In this document: one piece after another, positions 9,469 through 17,573 of the stretch
How positions within the stretch are numbered: the stretch's first letter is position 1
Layout of the letters: every line of letters begins with the position of its first letter
DNA from: Chloroflexota bacterium
Lineage (GTDB): Bacteria; Chloroflexota; Dehalococcoidia; Bin125
Length of the DNA stretch: 64,000 nt
Assembly: GCA_028875225.1 (NCBI GenBank)
Contig: JAPPFB010000002.1
Span: 1-64,000, forward strand
Direction of reading: 5' to 3'
The notes under the pieces: model-generated
The model's input: only the letters and a program-made list of their open reading frames with translations
What the model was told of the DNA's origin: nothing
Database searches by the model: none
Program-made: the position numbers and the translations under genes

Positions 9469-10272
9469 TTAGGTGTTCATCAGCTCGCGCAGGCCGCGGC
9501 CGAGTTCGGTGTAGCCCTGGTTGAGGAGGAATCGGTCCCATCCGATGCAGAAGTGGCGGACTCCCATGTCGAGGTAGCGCTGGGCCTGCTCGACGGCGCC
9601 GATCTCGATGCGCGGGGCGACGTTGTATTCGAGCGACTTGGCAATGACGCGCTCTTCGGCATCGCGGATCTCCTCGGGATTCGGTCGTTCGTCGAAGGAG
9701 AAGCCGTAGTCGCTGGGGCCCCACTGGGTCATGTCGACGCCGAGTTCGGCGGCGCGTTCGAGGATTGCGTCGATGTCGTCGAGGGCGACGCGCTTTTCGA
9801 TCATGATCACGGTGACGATGCCGTCGAGGTCGGCGCCGTAGTCTCCGGCGGCGTAGCCGGCCAGGGCGGGACGGCGGGTCTTGACGCCCATGTGGCCGCC
9901 CAGTTCGCCCAGCGTGCCCGGCTTGTCGGGGCGGATGGCCTGCATGGCCAGGTCAACGTCCTCGGGCGTGCGGATGTCGGTGTAGAGCATCGCTTTGAAG
10001 CCGGCGCCCAGGGCGGCCTGGGCCCAGAAGGTCTGGTTGGCCTGATCGAGCTTGATCATCAGCGGCAGGTCGCCACACTGCGCCGCGCGGGCGAGGTGGT
10101 AGAGCTGCTTCATGTCGAAGGTGGAGTACTCGGCCACGTACTCCCCGTAGTCGAACTGGCCGGTGTCGCCGATCAATTCGGCGATGTCGGGGTCGTTGAA
10201 GAGGAAGTGCGTGCCGATCGTGGGTTCGCCGGCGTCGAGCTTTTCGCGGAAGGTATTGGCAAGCACGGCCAT
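9469..10272 (-). CDS. HpcH/HpaI aldolase family protein
   Basis: A 267-residue TIM-barrel class II aldolase homologue. The fold is recognised from NTFREKLDAGEPTIGTHFLF at the start, the metal/CoA-loop region around PLMIKLDQ and the late IEIGAVEQAQRYLDMGVRHF strand. The family cleaves 4-hydroxy-2-oxo acids or citramalyl/malyl-CoA type substrates using Mg or Mn. ATG 10272 follows AAGGAG at good spacing. A second family member occurs at 23908-24762. Substrate unknown; next to the amidohydrolase it may finish a degradation pathway. Confidence 0.85.
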   Translation of the reverse strand: MAVLANTFREKLDAGEPTIGTHFLFNDPDIAELIGDTGQFDYGEYVAEYSTFDMKQLYHLARAAQCGDLPLMIKLDQANQTFWAQAALGAGFKAMLYTDIRTPEDVDLAMQAIRPDKPGTLGELGGHMGVKTRRPALAGYAAGDYGADLDGIVTVIMIEKRVALDDIDAILERAAELGVDMTQWGPSDYGFSFDERPNPEEIRDAEERVIAKSLEYNVAPRIEIGAVEQAQRYLDMGVRHFCIGWDRFLLNQGYTELGRGLRELMNT

Positions 10273-10349
10273 AAGTAAGACTCCTTGTCAGTACGCAGGG
10301 CAGGGTAACGGGGCTGTCTGTCAATCCTCCGAAACGCGCCATGCCACGC

Positions 10350-10691
10350 TCAGGCTTCGGACAGCAACTCAGTGAGCTCGCGGACCAAGATTGGAAGTTC
10401 GACCTTGATCGTGCGCCACATCGTTGGACGATCGACGTCCGGGTACCCATGATTGAGTACATTGCGCAGGCCAATGTAGCCTCGGAAGTCCGTGATCCGT
10501 GCTGCGAGCTGAGGTTCCAGCTTGTCGAGCCGATCGATCGCCTCGTCGATAATCATGAATTCGCGTTCAACCTGGTGCCGCAGCCTGATATCGGCTTCGT
10601 AGTCGCGCAGCGACTTGCCGGTGACTGAGTCTATGATTATGGCGGCATTTTCGAGGGCGTCGCGCAGATAGGAACGAGACCTAGGCCTCAT
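10350..10691 (-). CDS. hepT: HepT-type HEPN RNase toxin
   Basis: All-alpha HEPN protein of 113 residues that in its family acts as an RNase toxin. The RX4HXY motif is intact: Arg76, His81, Tyr83 within RNVLNHGY, so the toxin is probably catalytically competent. The ATG at 10691 lies inside the end of the antitoxin gene (11-base overlap), the standard arrangement for this pair. In characterised systems the partner MntA modifies the motif Tyr with AMP to silence the toxin. Confidence 0.9.
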   Translation of the reverse strand: MRPRSRSYLRDALENAAIIIDSVTGKSLRDYEADIRLRHQVEREFMIIDEAIDRLDKLEPQLAARITDFRGYIGLRNVLNHGYPDVDRPTMWRTIKVELPILVRELTELLSEA

Positions 10692-10992
10692 ACAGCAATG
10701 TCCGACTTTGCTCGACGGCCGTACGGAAGTCGAGCCTGGTGAAGTCCCGATCAATGACAAGATCAACATTGCGATCGAAGAGCTGATTCAGAGCCGCCTG
10801 CAGGCGGGCGAAGTCGCCGACGTAGGTGACGGCCGCGGCCGGTTCGAACGTCACCAGGAAGTCAATATCACTGCTCTCTGGGTCCCAAGCACCGCTCGCT
10901 GCCGATCCAAACAGACACAGCCGCTGTACGTGGTGCCGCCGGCAGATCTCGGCGATCTCATCAGCTCGGTCTTCGACGATTGAGATAACCAT
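10681..10992 (-). CDS. mntA: MntA-type nucleotidyltransferase antitoxin
   Basis: A 103-residue minimal nucleotidyltransferase. The signature Gly29-Ser30 followed by Asp42-Ile-Asp44 (SDIDFLV) binds metal and ATP, and a third acidic site is likely in NVDLVIDRD. It lies directly upstream of and overlaps hepT. The known role is AMPylation of HepT to neutralise it. The start at 10992 has little ribosome-binding signal. Confidence 0.9.
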   Translation of the reverse strand: MVISIVEDRADEIAEICRRHHVQRLCLFGSAASGAWDPESSDIDFLVTFEPAAAVTYVGDFARLQAALNQLFDRNVDLVIDRDFTRLDFRTAVEQSRTLLYEA

Positions 10993-11039
10993 GGCCGCAG
11001 TCTCAGCGATTCCCGGCGGCTGCCACTGTGTTTTCGATG

Positions 11040-11942
11040 CTACACGCGTCGGCGGCGGACGGGGTCGAGGCGCTCGGTGAGGACGTCGCTGAGGAAGTTG
11101 AGGGCGGTCAGCATCAGGGCGAGAATGAGCACCGGACCAAGGACGAAGTGGGGGGCGTCGCGCATGAAGGGTCGGCCTTCCTGCATGATCGCGCCGAGGG
11201 TCGGGTCGGGCAGTTCGGCGCCGAGACCGAGGAAGTTGAGGGCGGCCATGATCAGGACGGAGGCGACGATCGCGAGCGGGACCTGAACGGTGAATGCGCC
11301 GAACGTGTTGGGCGCGACGTGGCGGAAGAGGATGCGCCGGCCGGAGAGGCCGAGGCAGCGTCCGGCGAGGACGTAGTCGCGTTCACGCTCGCGCAGCACG
11401 CCGGCGCGAGCCAGACGGGCCGAGCCGGGAATGTTGAAGAAGGCGATCGCCACGGCGACGCTGAAGATGCCGGAGCCGATGATGGTAATCAGGAGGATGG
11501 CGAAGACGATCCCGGGAAATGCCAGGAGGACGTCGACTCCTCGCATGATCAGGGTGTCGATGCGTCCTCCGCGCCAGCCGGCGGTGTAGCCGATGGTGAT
11601 GCCGACCAGCCAGCCGACGAAGACGGCGATGAAGCCGTGCTTAATCGTGCGGCCCAGACCGATCGAGTTGCGAGCGAGCAGATCTCGCGAGATGTGGTCG
11701 GTGCCCATTGGCGCGTCCCAGGTGATGCCGCCGTTCTTGGGCGTGTCGCCGGGTTTGTTGGGGTCGGTGGGATCGAGGACTGGGAAGATGAAGGCGAAGA
11801 ACAACAGAACGACGAGGACGGTGATCGCCAGCGCGCCGCGCGGCTCTCGCATGACGGCGCGCAGCTCGGCGCCGACGCTGCGCAGAAAGTGCCAGCGATC
11901 GCTTTCTTCTTCGAAGGGAACGTCTGCGACACGGCCGGACAT
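11040..11942 (-). CDS. ABC transporter permease, DppC/OppC type (operon 1)
   Basis: Inner-membrane permease of 300 residues for peptide/nickel-family import. It has an N-terminal anchor helix (ITVLVVLLFFAFIFPVL), an external loop ending MGTDHISRDLLAR that is typical of DppC proteins, five further hydrophobic segments, and the cytoplasmic EAA loop around ERERDYVLAGRCLGLSGRRI that docks with the ATPase. ATG 11942 follows GGAGAC and is three bases past the upstream permease stop. It is last in a three-gene operon with SBP first; no ATPase genes follow, since MntA/HepT are next. Confidence 0.93.
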   Translation of the reverse strand: MSGRVADVPFEEESDRWHFLRSVGAELRAVMREPRGALAITVLVVLLFFAFIFPVLDPTDPNKPGDTPKNGGITWDAPMGTDHISRDLLARNSIGLGRTIKHGFIAVFVGWLVGITIGYTAGWRGGRIDTLIMRGVDVLLAFPGIVFAILLITIIGSGIFSVAVAIAFFNIPGSARLARAGVLRERERDYVLAGRCLGLSGRRILFRHVAPNTFGAFTVQVPLAIVASVLIMAALNFLGLGAELPDPTLGAIMQEGRPFMRDAPHFVLGPVLILALMLTALNFLSDVLTERLDPVRRRRV

Positions 11943-11944
11943 GG

Positions 11945-12910
11945 TTATGTCTCCGCGCTCTGACCGATACGGATTCGCGGGTCGAGTCCGACATAGACGA
12001 GATCGACGATCAGGTTGACCACGACGAAGACGAAGACGAGCAGGATGGTCGTGGCCTGGATCACGGTGTAATCGCGGTTGTTGACGGCGTTAATCAGGGC
12101 TCGGCCGAGTCCTGGCCAGGTGAAGACGGTTTCGATCACCAGGGTTCCGCTGAGGATGCTGGCCAGCTCGAGGCCCATGATCGTGACCACGGGAATCAGA
12201 CTAGGACGCAGGGCGTGGCGGACAATGACGACGCGGTTGGTGAGGCCTTTGGATCGGGCGGTGCGGATGTAGTCCTCGGTCAGCGTGTCGAGCAGGGATT
12301 GCCGGGTGAACCGGCTGATGTTGGCGGCGACGATTCCGCCGAGAGCGAGCGACGGCAGGGCGAGATGTTCGAGCGCCCTGAGTGGATCTTCAGTGAGCGG
12401 GACACGTCCAGAGACGGGGGTGAGGTCGAACCAGACGGAGAAGACGATCAGGTAGACGAGGCCGGCGACAAAGGAAGGAACGCCGATGTTCCAGCCGGTC
12501 CAGAGGGCAGCGAACCAGTCGAAGAAGCCGCCGCGATTGATTGCGGCGAGCACACCCAATAGCAGGCCCAGGGTGAAGCCGATGATGATGGCGAGGCCGG
12601 CAAGTTCGACCGAGGCGGGGATCGCGTTCCAGAGGATTTCACTGACCGGGAGCCCGGTCAGCGACATGCCGAGGTCGCCGGTGAAGATGCGTCCCAGCCA
12701 GATCCAGTACTGCTCGTACATCGGTTTGTTGAGGCCGAGTTCTTCTTTGAGCTGTTCGTAGACCTCGGGGTCTGTGTTGCCCATCGCGTCGCCGATTGCC
12801 CCGGCGACGGGGTCGCCGGGGATCAGGCGCACGGAGGCGAAGATCAGGATCGACGCCAGGAAGAGAACCGGGATCATCTGCGTGATGAGCCGACGAAGTA
12901 CGTAGGTCAT
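11945..12910 (-). CDS. ABC transporter permease, DppB/OppB type (operon 1)
   Basis: Permease of 321 residues pairing with the DppC-type protein. It begins with the typical YVLRRLITQMIPVLFLASIL anchor, has the DPVAGAIGDAMG periplasmic motif and the EAA loop at DTLTEDYIRTARSKGLTNRV followed by RHALRPSLIPV. The ribosome binding site TAGGGGA precedes ATG 12910. Encoded between the substrate-binding protein and the second permease, forming the membrane pore of one importer. The ligand cannot be told from the permease sequence. Confidence 0.94.
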   Translation of the reverse strand: MTYVLRRLITQMIPVLFLASILIFASVRLIPGDPVAGAIGDAMGNTDPEVYEQLKEELGLNKPMYEQYWIWLGRIFTGDLGMSLTGLPVSEILWNAIPASVELAGLAIIIGFTLGLLLGVLAAINRGGFFDWFAALWTGWNIGVPSFVAGLVYLIVFSVWFDLTPVSGRVPLTEDPLRALEHLALPSLALGGIVAANISRFTRQSLLDTLTEDYIRTARSKGLTNRVVIVRHALRPSLIPVVTIMGLELASILSGTLVIETVFTWPGLGRALINAVNNRDYTVIQATTILLVFVFVVVNLIVDLVYVGLDPRIRIGQSAET

Positions 12911-12997
12911 CGGTCCCCTACGGCGACATGCAATTCCGTTGGCAAAGCCGGCGCGAACGCCTCACCGTTGAAACGTCCGCGCCCGGCTGTTGGGTCG

Positions 12998-14896
12998 CTA
13001 CGTCTGTTCGAGCCAGATCGACTGCGGGTTCGGTGTGGTCGGACCCGGATCGGGCACATGAACCCGGTTCGTGTAGAACTCGGCTCCGCGCTGACGCGCG
13101 ATGGCCTGGGCGAACATCACCTCGTGGAAGGTGTCGTTGAACGAGCGCCAGTATTCCTCGGTGTCCTCGTGGTTTCCGGTCTGGACATCGATGATCATGT
13201 CGAGCCAGTGGAAGTAGTTGTCCATGTAGGGACGTTCGCGCACCGGGATCGGGTTGCTGGCGTCGCCGCCGCGCTTGGCGTTGCCTTCGCCGTGCAGGGC
13301 GTCCTGCATGACCATGGCGAGCGCCGCCGACTCGGGGCGGATCCAGTTACCGAAACCGATCAGGAAGTTGCCAAAGTCGCCGGCCTGCTGCTTCTCGATC
13401 ATGACGTTGTACTCGGTCGGGTCGAGCTCGAGTTCGATGTCGAGGGTCGAGAGTTCGGCCTGCAGCAACTGGGCCAGGGCCGGTGCGTAGGGGCGAATCG
13501 GGAGGGTGCTGGCGGTCAGCACGCTGCCCTCGCCGACGCCGGCGGCGTCGAGCAGCTTGGCGCCCTCGGCCGGGTCGTAGTTGGGACGGTCCTGGTCTTC
13601 GATGTAGCCCTGCGAGCCGCGCTGGAAGAAGAGTCGTCCGGCGTCGTCGTAGGGACCGAAGTAGTCGCGCACGACGCGCTCCTGGTCAACCATTCGCCAG
13701 ACGCCGTGGCGGGCGCGCGGGTCGGTCGTCGGTTCGACGTCGATCGCGAAGCGGAAAATCTGTCCGCCCAGGCTCGTCCCGGCCCAACCCCAGTGCTCGT
13801 CGCTGGCGATCAGCCGGTCGATCGTCTCGGGGTTGTTGAACGGGATGCCGTTGTGGGAGTCGATGTCGCCCGCTTCGAGGGCGATCCCGATCGCGTCGGC
13901 GTCGGAGAAGATCGTGTAGGTGATCTCGTCCATGTTGGGCGCGCCCATGTGGCTCTCGGGGAAGGGGACCAGGCGCCAACCGGTGTTGGGGTCGTAGCTG
14001 TCGGTGTCGAAGCGCCAGGGGCCGGTGCCGATCAGCACGGCCTCTTCGTTGCGTGCCATGTCGAGCGCCGGGGCGGTCTCCGAACCGGCTGTCTCGGGGT
14101 GCCCCATGCGGACGTAGGCGGTCAACGCGCCGGTGAAGCCGCGCGGCTCGCCCAGGTTGAGGCGCATGGTGGATTCGTCGACGGCCTCGGTTCCGGCAAT
14201 CACCTTGCCAAGGTTGTAGGCGGGCGAGCCGCCGCCGGAGACGCCCTGGTCGCGAATCGCCTCGTAGCTGTGCGCTGCGTCGGCGGCGGTGAACGCGCGG
14301 CCGTCGTGGAAGACGACATTGGGCTTGATGTTGAAGACCCAGGTCAGGTTGTCCGGGGTTTCCCAGCTCTCGGCGACATCGGGCTTGATTTCCCAGTCGG
14401 GGTTGGCGTACTCCCAGAAGCGGTTGGCGGTCTCGTCGAGCTGGACGCCGCCGTACTGCGTGAGGCAGTTGTACATGTAGCCGGTGGGGTCGATGGTGCC
14501 GTTGTTGCCGGCCGAGTTCCAGGGGAAGCGGATCAGCGTGAGCTGCGATGCCGCGGCGCGCTTGAAGACGCCGCCGGTCTGGATCGTGTTGCCCTGGCTG
14601 TCGACCATCGCCTGGTCCTGCGCCTGGGCCACAGCGGCTTGCTGCTGCTGTTGCTGCTGAGCGGCGGGTTCTTCCTGCTGCTCCTGCTGCATGGCCTGCT
14701 GTTCGGCCTGCTGCTCCATCGCCTGCTGCTGTTGCTGCTGGACCTGTGCGGCTGCCTGCTGGTCGTCGTCGTCATCGTCGCCGCAGCCGACCAGCGCGAG
14801 CCCGGCCGCGCCGACTCCGGCGCGTGCGCTCGCCCGCAGAAGCGATCGACGGCTCATCCGCGACCGCTTCATCCTTGACCAGTAGTTCCGTTCCAT
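12998..14896 (-). CDS. Tat lipoprotein ABC substrate-binding protein, family 5, with Gln-rich linker
   Basis: Extracytoplasmic receptor of 632 residues of the SBP_bac_5 family (oligopeptide, nickel, glycoside or other ligands). The N-terminus has a twin-arginine motif (SRRSLLR, Arg16-Arg17), a hydrophobic core and a lipobox ending at Cys38 (LALVGC), so export by Tat and lipidation are likely. Straight after the Cys come six Asp residues and then about sixty residues of mainly Gln, Ala, Glu and Met before the folded domain starts near residue 105. ATG 14896 follows GGAGCGAGAG; an upstream start at 14977 would disrupt the signal peptide. First gene of a receptor-permease-permease operon; no ATPase gene is included. 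Confidence 0.93.
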   Translation of the reverse strand: MERNYWSRMKRSRMSRRSLLRASARAGVGAAGLALVGCGDDDDDDQQAAAQVQQQQQQAMEQQAEQQAMQQEQQEEPAAQQQQQQQAAVAQAQDQAMVDSQGNTIQTGGVFKRAAASQLTLIRFPWNSAGNNGTIDPTGYMYNCLTQYGGVQLDETANRFWEYANPDWEIKPDVAESWETPDNLTWVFNIKPNVVFHDGRAFTAADAAHSYEAIRDQGVSGGGSPAYNLGKVIAGTEAVDESTMRLNLGEPRGFTGALTAYVRMGHPETAGSETAPALDMARNEEAVLIGTGPWRFDTDSYDPNTGWRLVPFPESHMGAPNMDEITYTIFSDADAIGIALEAGDIDSHNGIPFNNPETIDRLIASDEHWGWAGTSLGGQIFRFAIDVEPTTDPRARHGVWRMVDQERVVRDYFGPYDDAGRLFFQRGSQGYIEDQDRPNYDPAEGAKLLDAAGVGEGSVLTASTLPIRPYAPALAQLLQAELSTLDIELELDPTEYNVMIEKQQAGDFGNFLIGFGNWIRPESAALAMVMQDALHGEGNAKRGGDASNPIPVRERPYMDNYFHWLDMIIDVQTGNHEDTEEYWRSFNDTFHEVMFAQAIARQRGAEFYTNRVHVPDPGPTTPNPQSIWLEQT

Positions 14897-14973
14897 ATCG
14901 CTCTCGCTCCTATCTGATCGGTCAGGACCGGCCTGCCAATCTTGAGATACCTGACCACAATAGCAGCGATTGA

Positions 14974-16665
14974 TCACCGGCCATGACAGCGCTTGAACTT
15001 CTTGCCCGAGCCGCAGGGACAGGGATCGTTGCGTCCCGCGGTGCGCGTCGCAACATCGATCAGGCCAGCATTGATCAGGGGCGGAAGATCGCGCTCCATG
15101 ATCCTGGTCAGCCCCTGTTCGCCGCGCAGATTGTGTTGTCGGTTGACCGTTGCGACGATGTCGCCCAGCGAAGTTCGGCCGTTCATCTGGCCGATGCAGG
15201 CCGCCATGACGGCCGTGATGGGATACGGGTCTGAGCGTTGTTCGCCCGAATCGACCACGAGCTGGAAGGCCTGCTGGAAGTTGGCGCCGGCCAGGGCGCG
15301 GCGTTGCTCCAGCCTGACGTGGGCGGGCAATGACGGGACCGCGCGCAGCAGAGCGCCGGGCTCGGCGGTGATCGCTTCGGTCTCGCGGCGGCGTCGCTCG
15401 GCGCGGTCGTCGCGCCGACGCACTTCCGACTCAATCTCGGGCGGGAGTTCGCCATGTTCGATGACGGCGCGCTCGTATCCCGTCGGCGGCTGTCCACTGA
15501 CGACGCGCACGAACGCTTCGCGTGGCGTGGAGTCGTCATCGCCGAGGATGCGGCGCGCTTCCCAGAAGTAGGAGTCGGCGCTGCGATTAGTCCCGTAGAA
15601 GAGCTGGGCCGTGAGATGGAAGTAGTCGTACTGCTTGCGATAGAGCGACTCGTACAGCTGCGCCGCCTGATCTCTGGTCTCCGGCTCCTCCAGAGCCGAC
15701 TGCACGTAGTTGGCGGCCAATGTGGCGCTGCCCAGGGCCAGGTGCACGCCGGAGGAGAAGAGCGGATCGACGAAGCAGGCCGCGTCGCCAACCAGCACGT
15801 AGCCGTCGCCGGCGAACCGCGTTGAGGTGTAGGACCAGTCACGCTCGACTCCGGGATCGTCCACCAGTGTCGCTTCGCGAAGCAGCTCTCTGGTATGGGG
15901 AGCCAGTTCGACCTGGGCCTCGAGGAATCCTCTGGGGCCGAGCTCACGCAGGCCCCGCTGGCCAATCTCCTTGTCGACCACCGCGCCGACGCTGGTGACG
16001 CCGGTGTGCAGCGGGATCTTCCAGAGCCAGCCGTGTTCGTAGGACTCGATGAAGATGTTGCCGTTGTTGGGCGGATCGAGATGCGCAGCGTTCTCGTAGT
16101 AGCCGTAGACGGCGAGATTCTTGAAGTGTTCGTCCCACTGGTGCAGATCCAGCTTGCGGCTGAGCAGCGCGGTTTGCCCGCTGGCGTCGACGAGGAATCG
16201 GCAGGCGATCTGGCTTGCCTGACCGTCGGCCATGTACTTGACGCCGGTGACCCGCTCACCGTCGAGTTCAATGTCGAGCACCTGGTGTTCTTCGCGGACG
16301 TCGACGCCATGCGCAGCGGCGTTCTTGAGCAGGATGTGGTCGAACTCGGAGCGGACGACCTGGAAGGAGGTCGGGCGTTGGCCCGGATCGTCGGCGAAGT
16401 ACCAGCTCCAGGGCTCGGGATCCTTGCCCCAGACGAGGGTGGCGCCGCGCTTGACGACGAACCCGGCCGACTCGATCGCCGGCATCACGCCAATCTGTTC
16501 GAGCACCGGGATGCTGGCTGGCAGGAGCGACTCGCCGACGTGTTCGCGGGGGAACTTCGCGCGTTCCAGCAGCACCACCTGGTAACCCCGATCGGCAAGC
16601 AACGTGGCGCAGGCAGAGCCGCCCGGTCCGCCGCCGATCACGACGATGTCGCAGGATTCCGTCAT
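14974..16665 (-). CDS. Flavin-dependent halogenase-like oxidoreductase with C-terminal SEC-C motif
   Basis: A 563-residue FAD enzyme. Residues 11-17 (GGGPGGS) bind FAD; Lys72 in VVKRGA aligns with the essential Lys of flavin halogenases; residues 213-218 (WLWKIP) match the WxWxIP halogenase signature; GDAACFVDPLFSSGV (293-307) is the second FAD motif, with an Asp-Pro at the spot where CmlS-type enzymes can attach FAD. Residues ~450-540 form a small alpha/beta region resembling PqqD or a winged helix, and the protein ends NDPCPCGSGKKFKRCHGR, a classic SEC-C zinc motif. Halogenase activity on a small or carrier-bound substrate is an inference; related proteins may be plain hydroxylases. It is divergent from the NIPSNAP-like gene across a 66-base gap. 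Confidence 0.85.
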   Translation of the reverse strand: MTESCDIVVIGGGPGGSACATLLADRGYQVVLLERAKFPREHVGESLLPASIPVLEQIGVMPAIESAGFVVKRGATLVWGKDPEPWSWYFADDPGQRPTSFQVVRSEFDHILLKNAAAHGVDVREEHQVLDIELDGERVTGVKYMADGQASQIACRFLVDASGQTALLSRKLDLHQWDEHFKNLAVYGYYENAAHLDPPNNGNIFIESYEHGWLWKIPLHTGVTSVGAVVDKEIGQRGLRELGPRGFLEAQVELAPHTRELLREATLVDDPGVERDWSYTSTRFAGDGYVLVGDAACFVDPLFSSGVHLALGSATLAANYVQSALEEPETRDQAAQLYESLYRKQYDYFHLTAQLFYGTNRSADSYFWEARRILGDDDSTPREAFVRVVSGQPPTGYERAVIEHGELPPEIESEVRRRDDRAERRRRETEAITAEPGALLRAVPSLPAHVRLEQRRALAGANFQQAFQLVVDSGEQRSDPYPITAVMAACIGQMNGRTSLGDIVATVNRQHNLRGEQGLTRIMERDLPPLINAGLIDVATRTAGRNDPCPCGSGKKFKRCHGR

Positions 16666-16731
16666 ACCGGCTCCATGCGCTGAGACTACTCTGCGCCCGA
16701 ACGAGCGTCAGCCGAACGAGGAGGTCAGGAC

Positions 16732-17403
16732 ATGGAACTGTACGAACACCGCGTGACGATGGTCGAGCCGAAGCGGTTCCCGGAGTACCGCGACCTGTAT
16801 CTGAACGAGACCTGGCCGCGACTGGTCGAGGCGGGGATTCGGCCACTCTGTCTCCTCAATCCTGCGATCGGCGGCACGCCGGAAGAGGTGCATACGTTCG
16901 TCGGTTGCCCGAGTTGGGACGACTGGCGCCGGGGCCAGGAGATCCTGGTTGGGATCGGCGACGACGCGTACCGCAGAGTCCGGCGGGAACTGATCGTGAA
17001 CGAGACGGCGCGGCCGAAGATCCCGTATTCGGGCCGGCCACTGGCGGTGACGCCCGATTCCGATCGGCGAGCGGTGTACGGCTTGAGGCGGTGGACGATT
17101 GATCCCGACACCTGGGAACGGTTCTCGGAGCTAACCGAGTTCGGCGTCTGGCCGGCGATGGACGCGATGGGACACCGCGTGCTGGGCAACTTCCATGACG
17201 CCGTGCTCAGCGACGACATGGAAGTGACGAACCTGGCCGGCTATCACAGCGTCGGCAACTGGCACGAGACAAGAACGCCGCAGGCGCCGGGTTCCGGAGT
17301 GTCGGAGGAACTGCTGAAGCTGTTCCAGGAGAGTGTCCGTGAGCGGCACTCATTGACTCGGCATACCTGGGTGCAGGTGATGAACGCTCATTGGCCTGAC
17401 TAG
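16732..17403 (+). CDS. NIPSNAP-like protein, two ferredoxin-like repeats
   Basis: A 223-residue protein that starts MELYEHRVTMVEPKRFPEY and repeats the pattern halfway (AVYGLRRWTIDPDTWERFSE), so it looks like two dimeric alpha/beta-barrel units of the NIPSNAP kind. Both halves carry a late Trp in a W-x-x-W/R context (CPSWDDWRRG; VGNWHETR). The family has no settled activity; some members bind small ligands or act as monooxygenase-like subunits. It is divergent from the halogenase-like gene and could share a promoter region with it. Family assignment is moderate. Confidence 0.65.
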   Translation: MELYEHRVTMVEPKRFPEYRDLYLNETWPRLVEAGIRPLCLLNPAIGGTPEEVHTFVGCPSWDDWRRGQEILVGIGDDAYRRVRRELIVNETARPKIPYSGRPLAVTPDSDRRAVYGLRRWTIDPDTWERFSELTEFGVWPAMDAMGHRVLGNFHDAVLSDDMEVTNLAGYHSVGNWHETRTPQAPGSGVSEELLKLFQESVRERHSLTRHTWVQVMNAHWPD

Positions 17404-17438
17404 TTACTTCACCCTGTCGAATGCACCATTGGGAATTT

Positions 17439-17544
17439 CCTCCCCCTGCAGGGGGAGGTGTCACGAAGTGACGGAGGGGCTCCTTCGAGCGCGGAGCCCC
17501 CCTCTGTCACTTCGTGACATCTCCCCCCGCTTCGCGGGGGGAGA
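17439..17544. repeat. REPIN-like inverted pair, family A
   Basis: The left unit (CTCCCCCTGCAGGGGGAGG then TGTCACGAAGTGACGGAGGG) and the right unit (CCCCTCTGTCACTTCGTGAC then TCTCCCCCCGC-TTC-GCGGGGGGAGA) are inverted copies around GCTCC...GGAGC. It lies between the NIPSNAP-like gene and the convergent amidohydrolase and may also terminate transcription. Confidence 0.85.
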
Positions 17545-17573
17545 AAAGAGGGACGGGCGGGAACGGAACTGGT

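Noticed and set aside
11028..11963. Long plus-strand frame opposite the DppC-type permease
   Set aside because: Highly acidic and Gly/Asp-rich shadow translation of the antisense permease; no motif or ribosome binding site.
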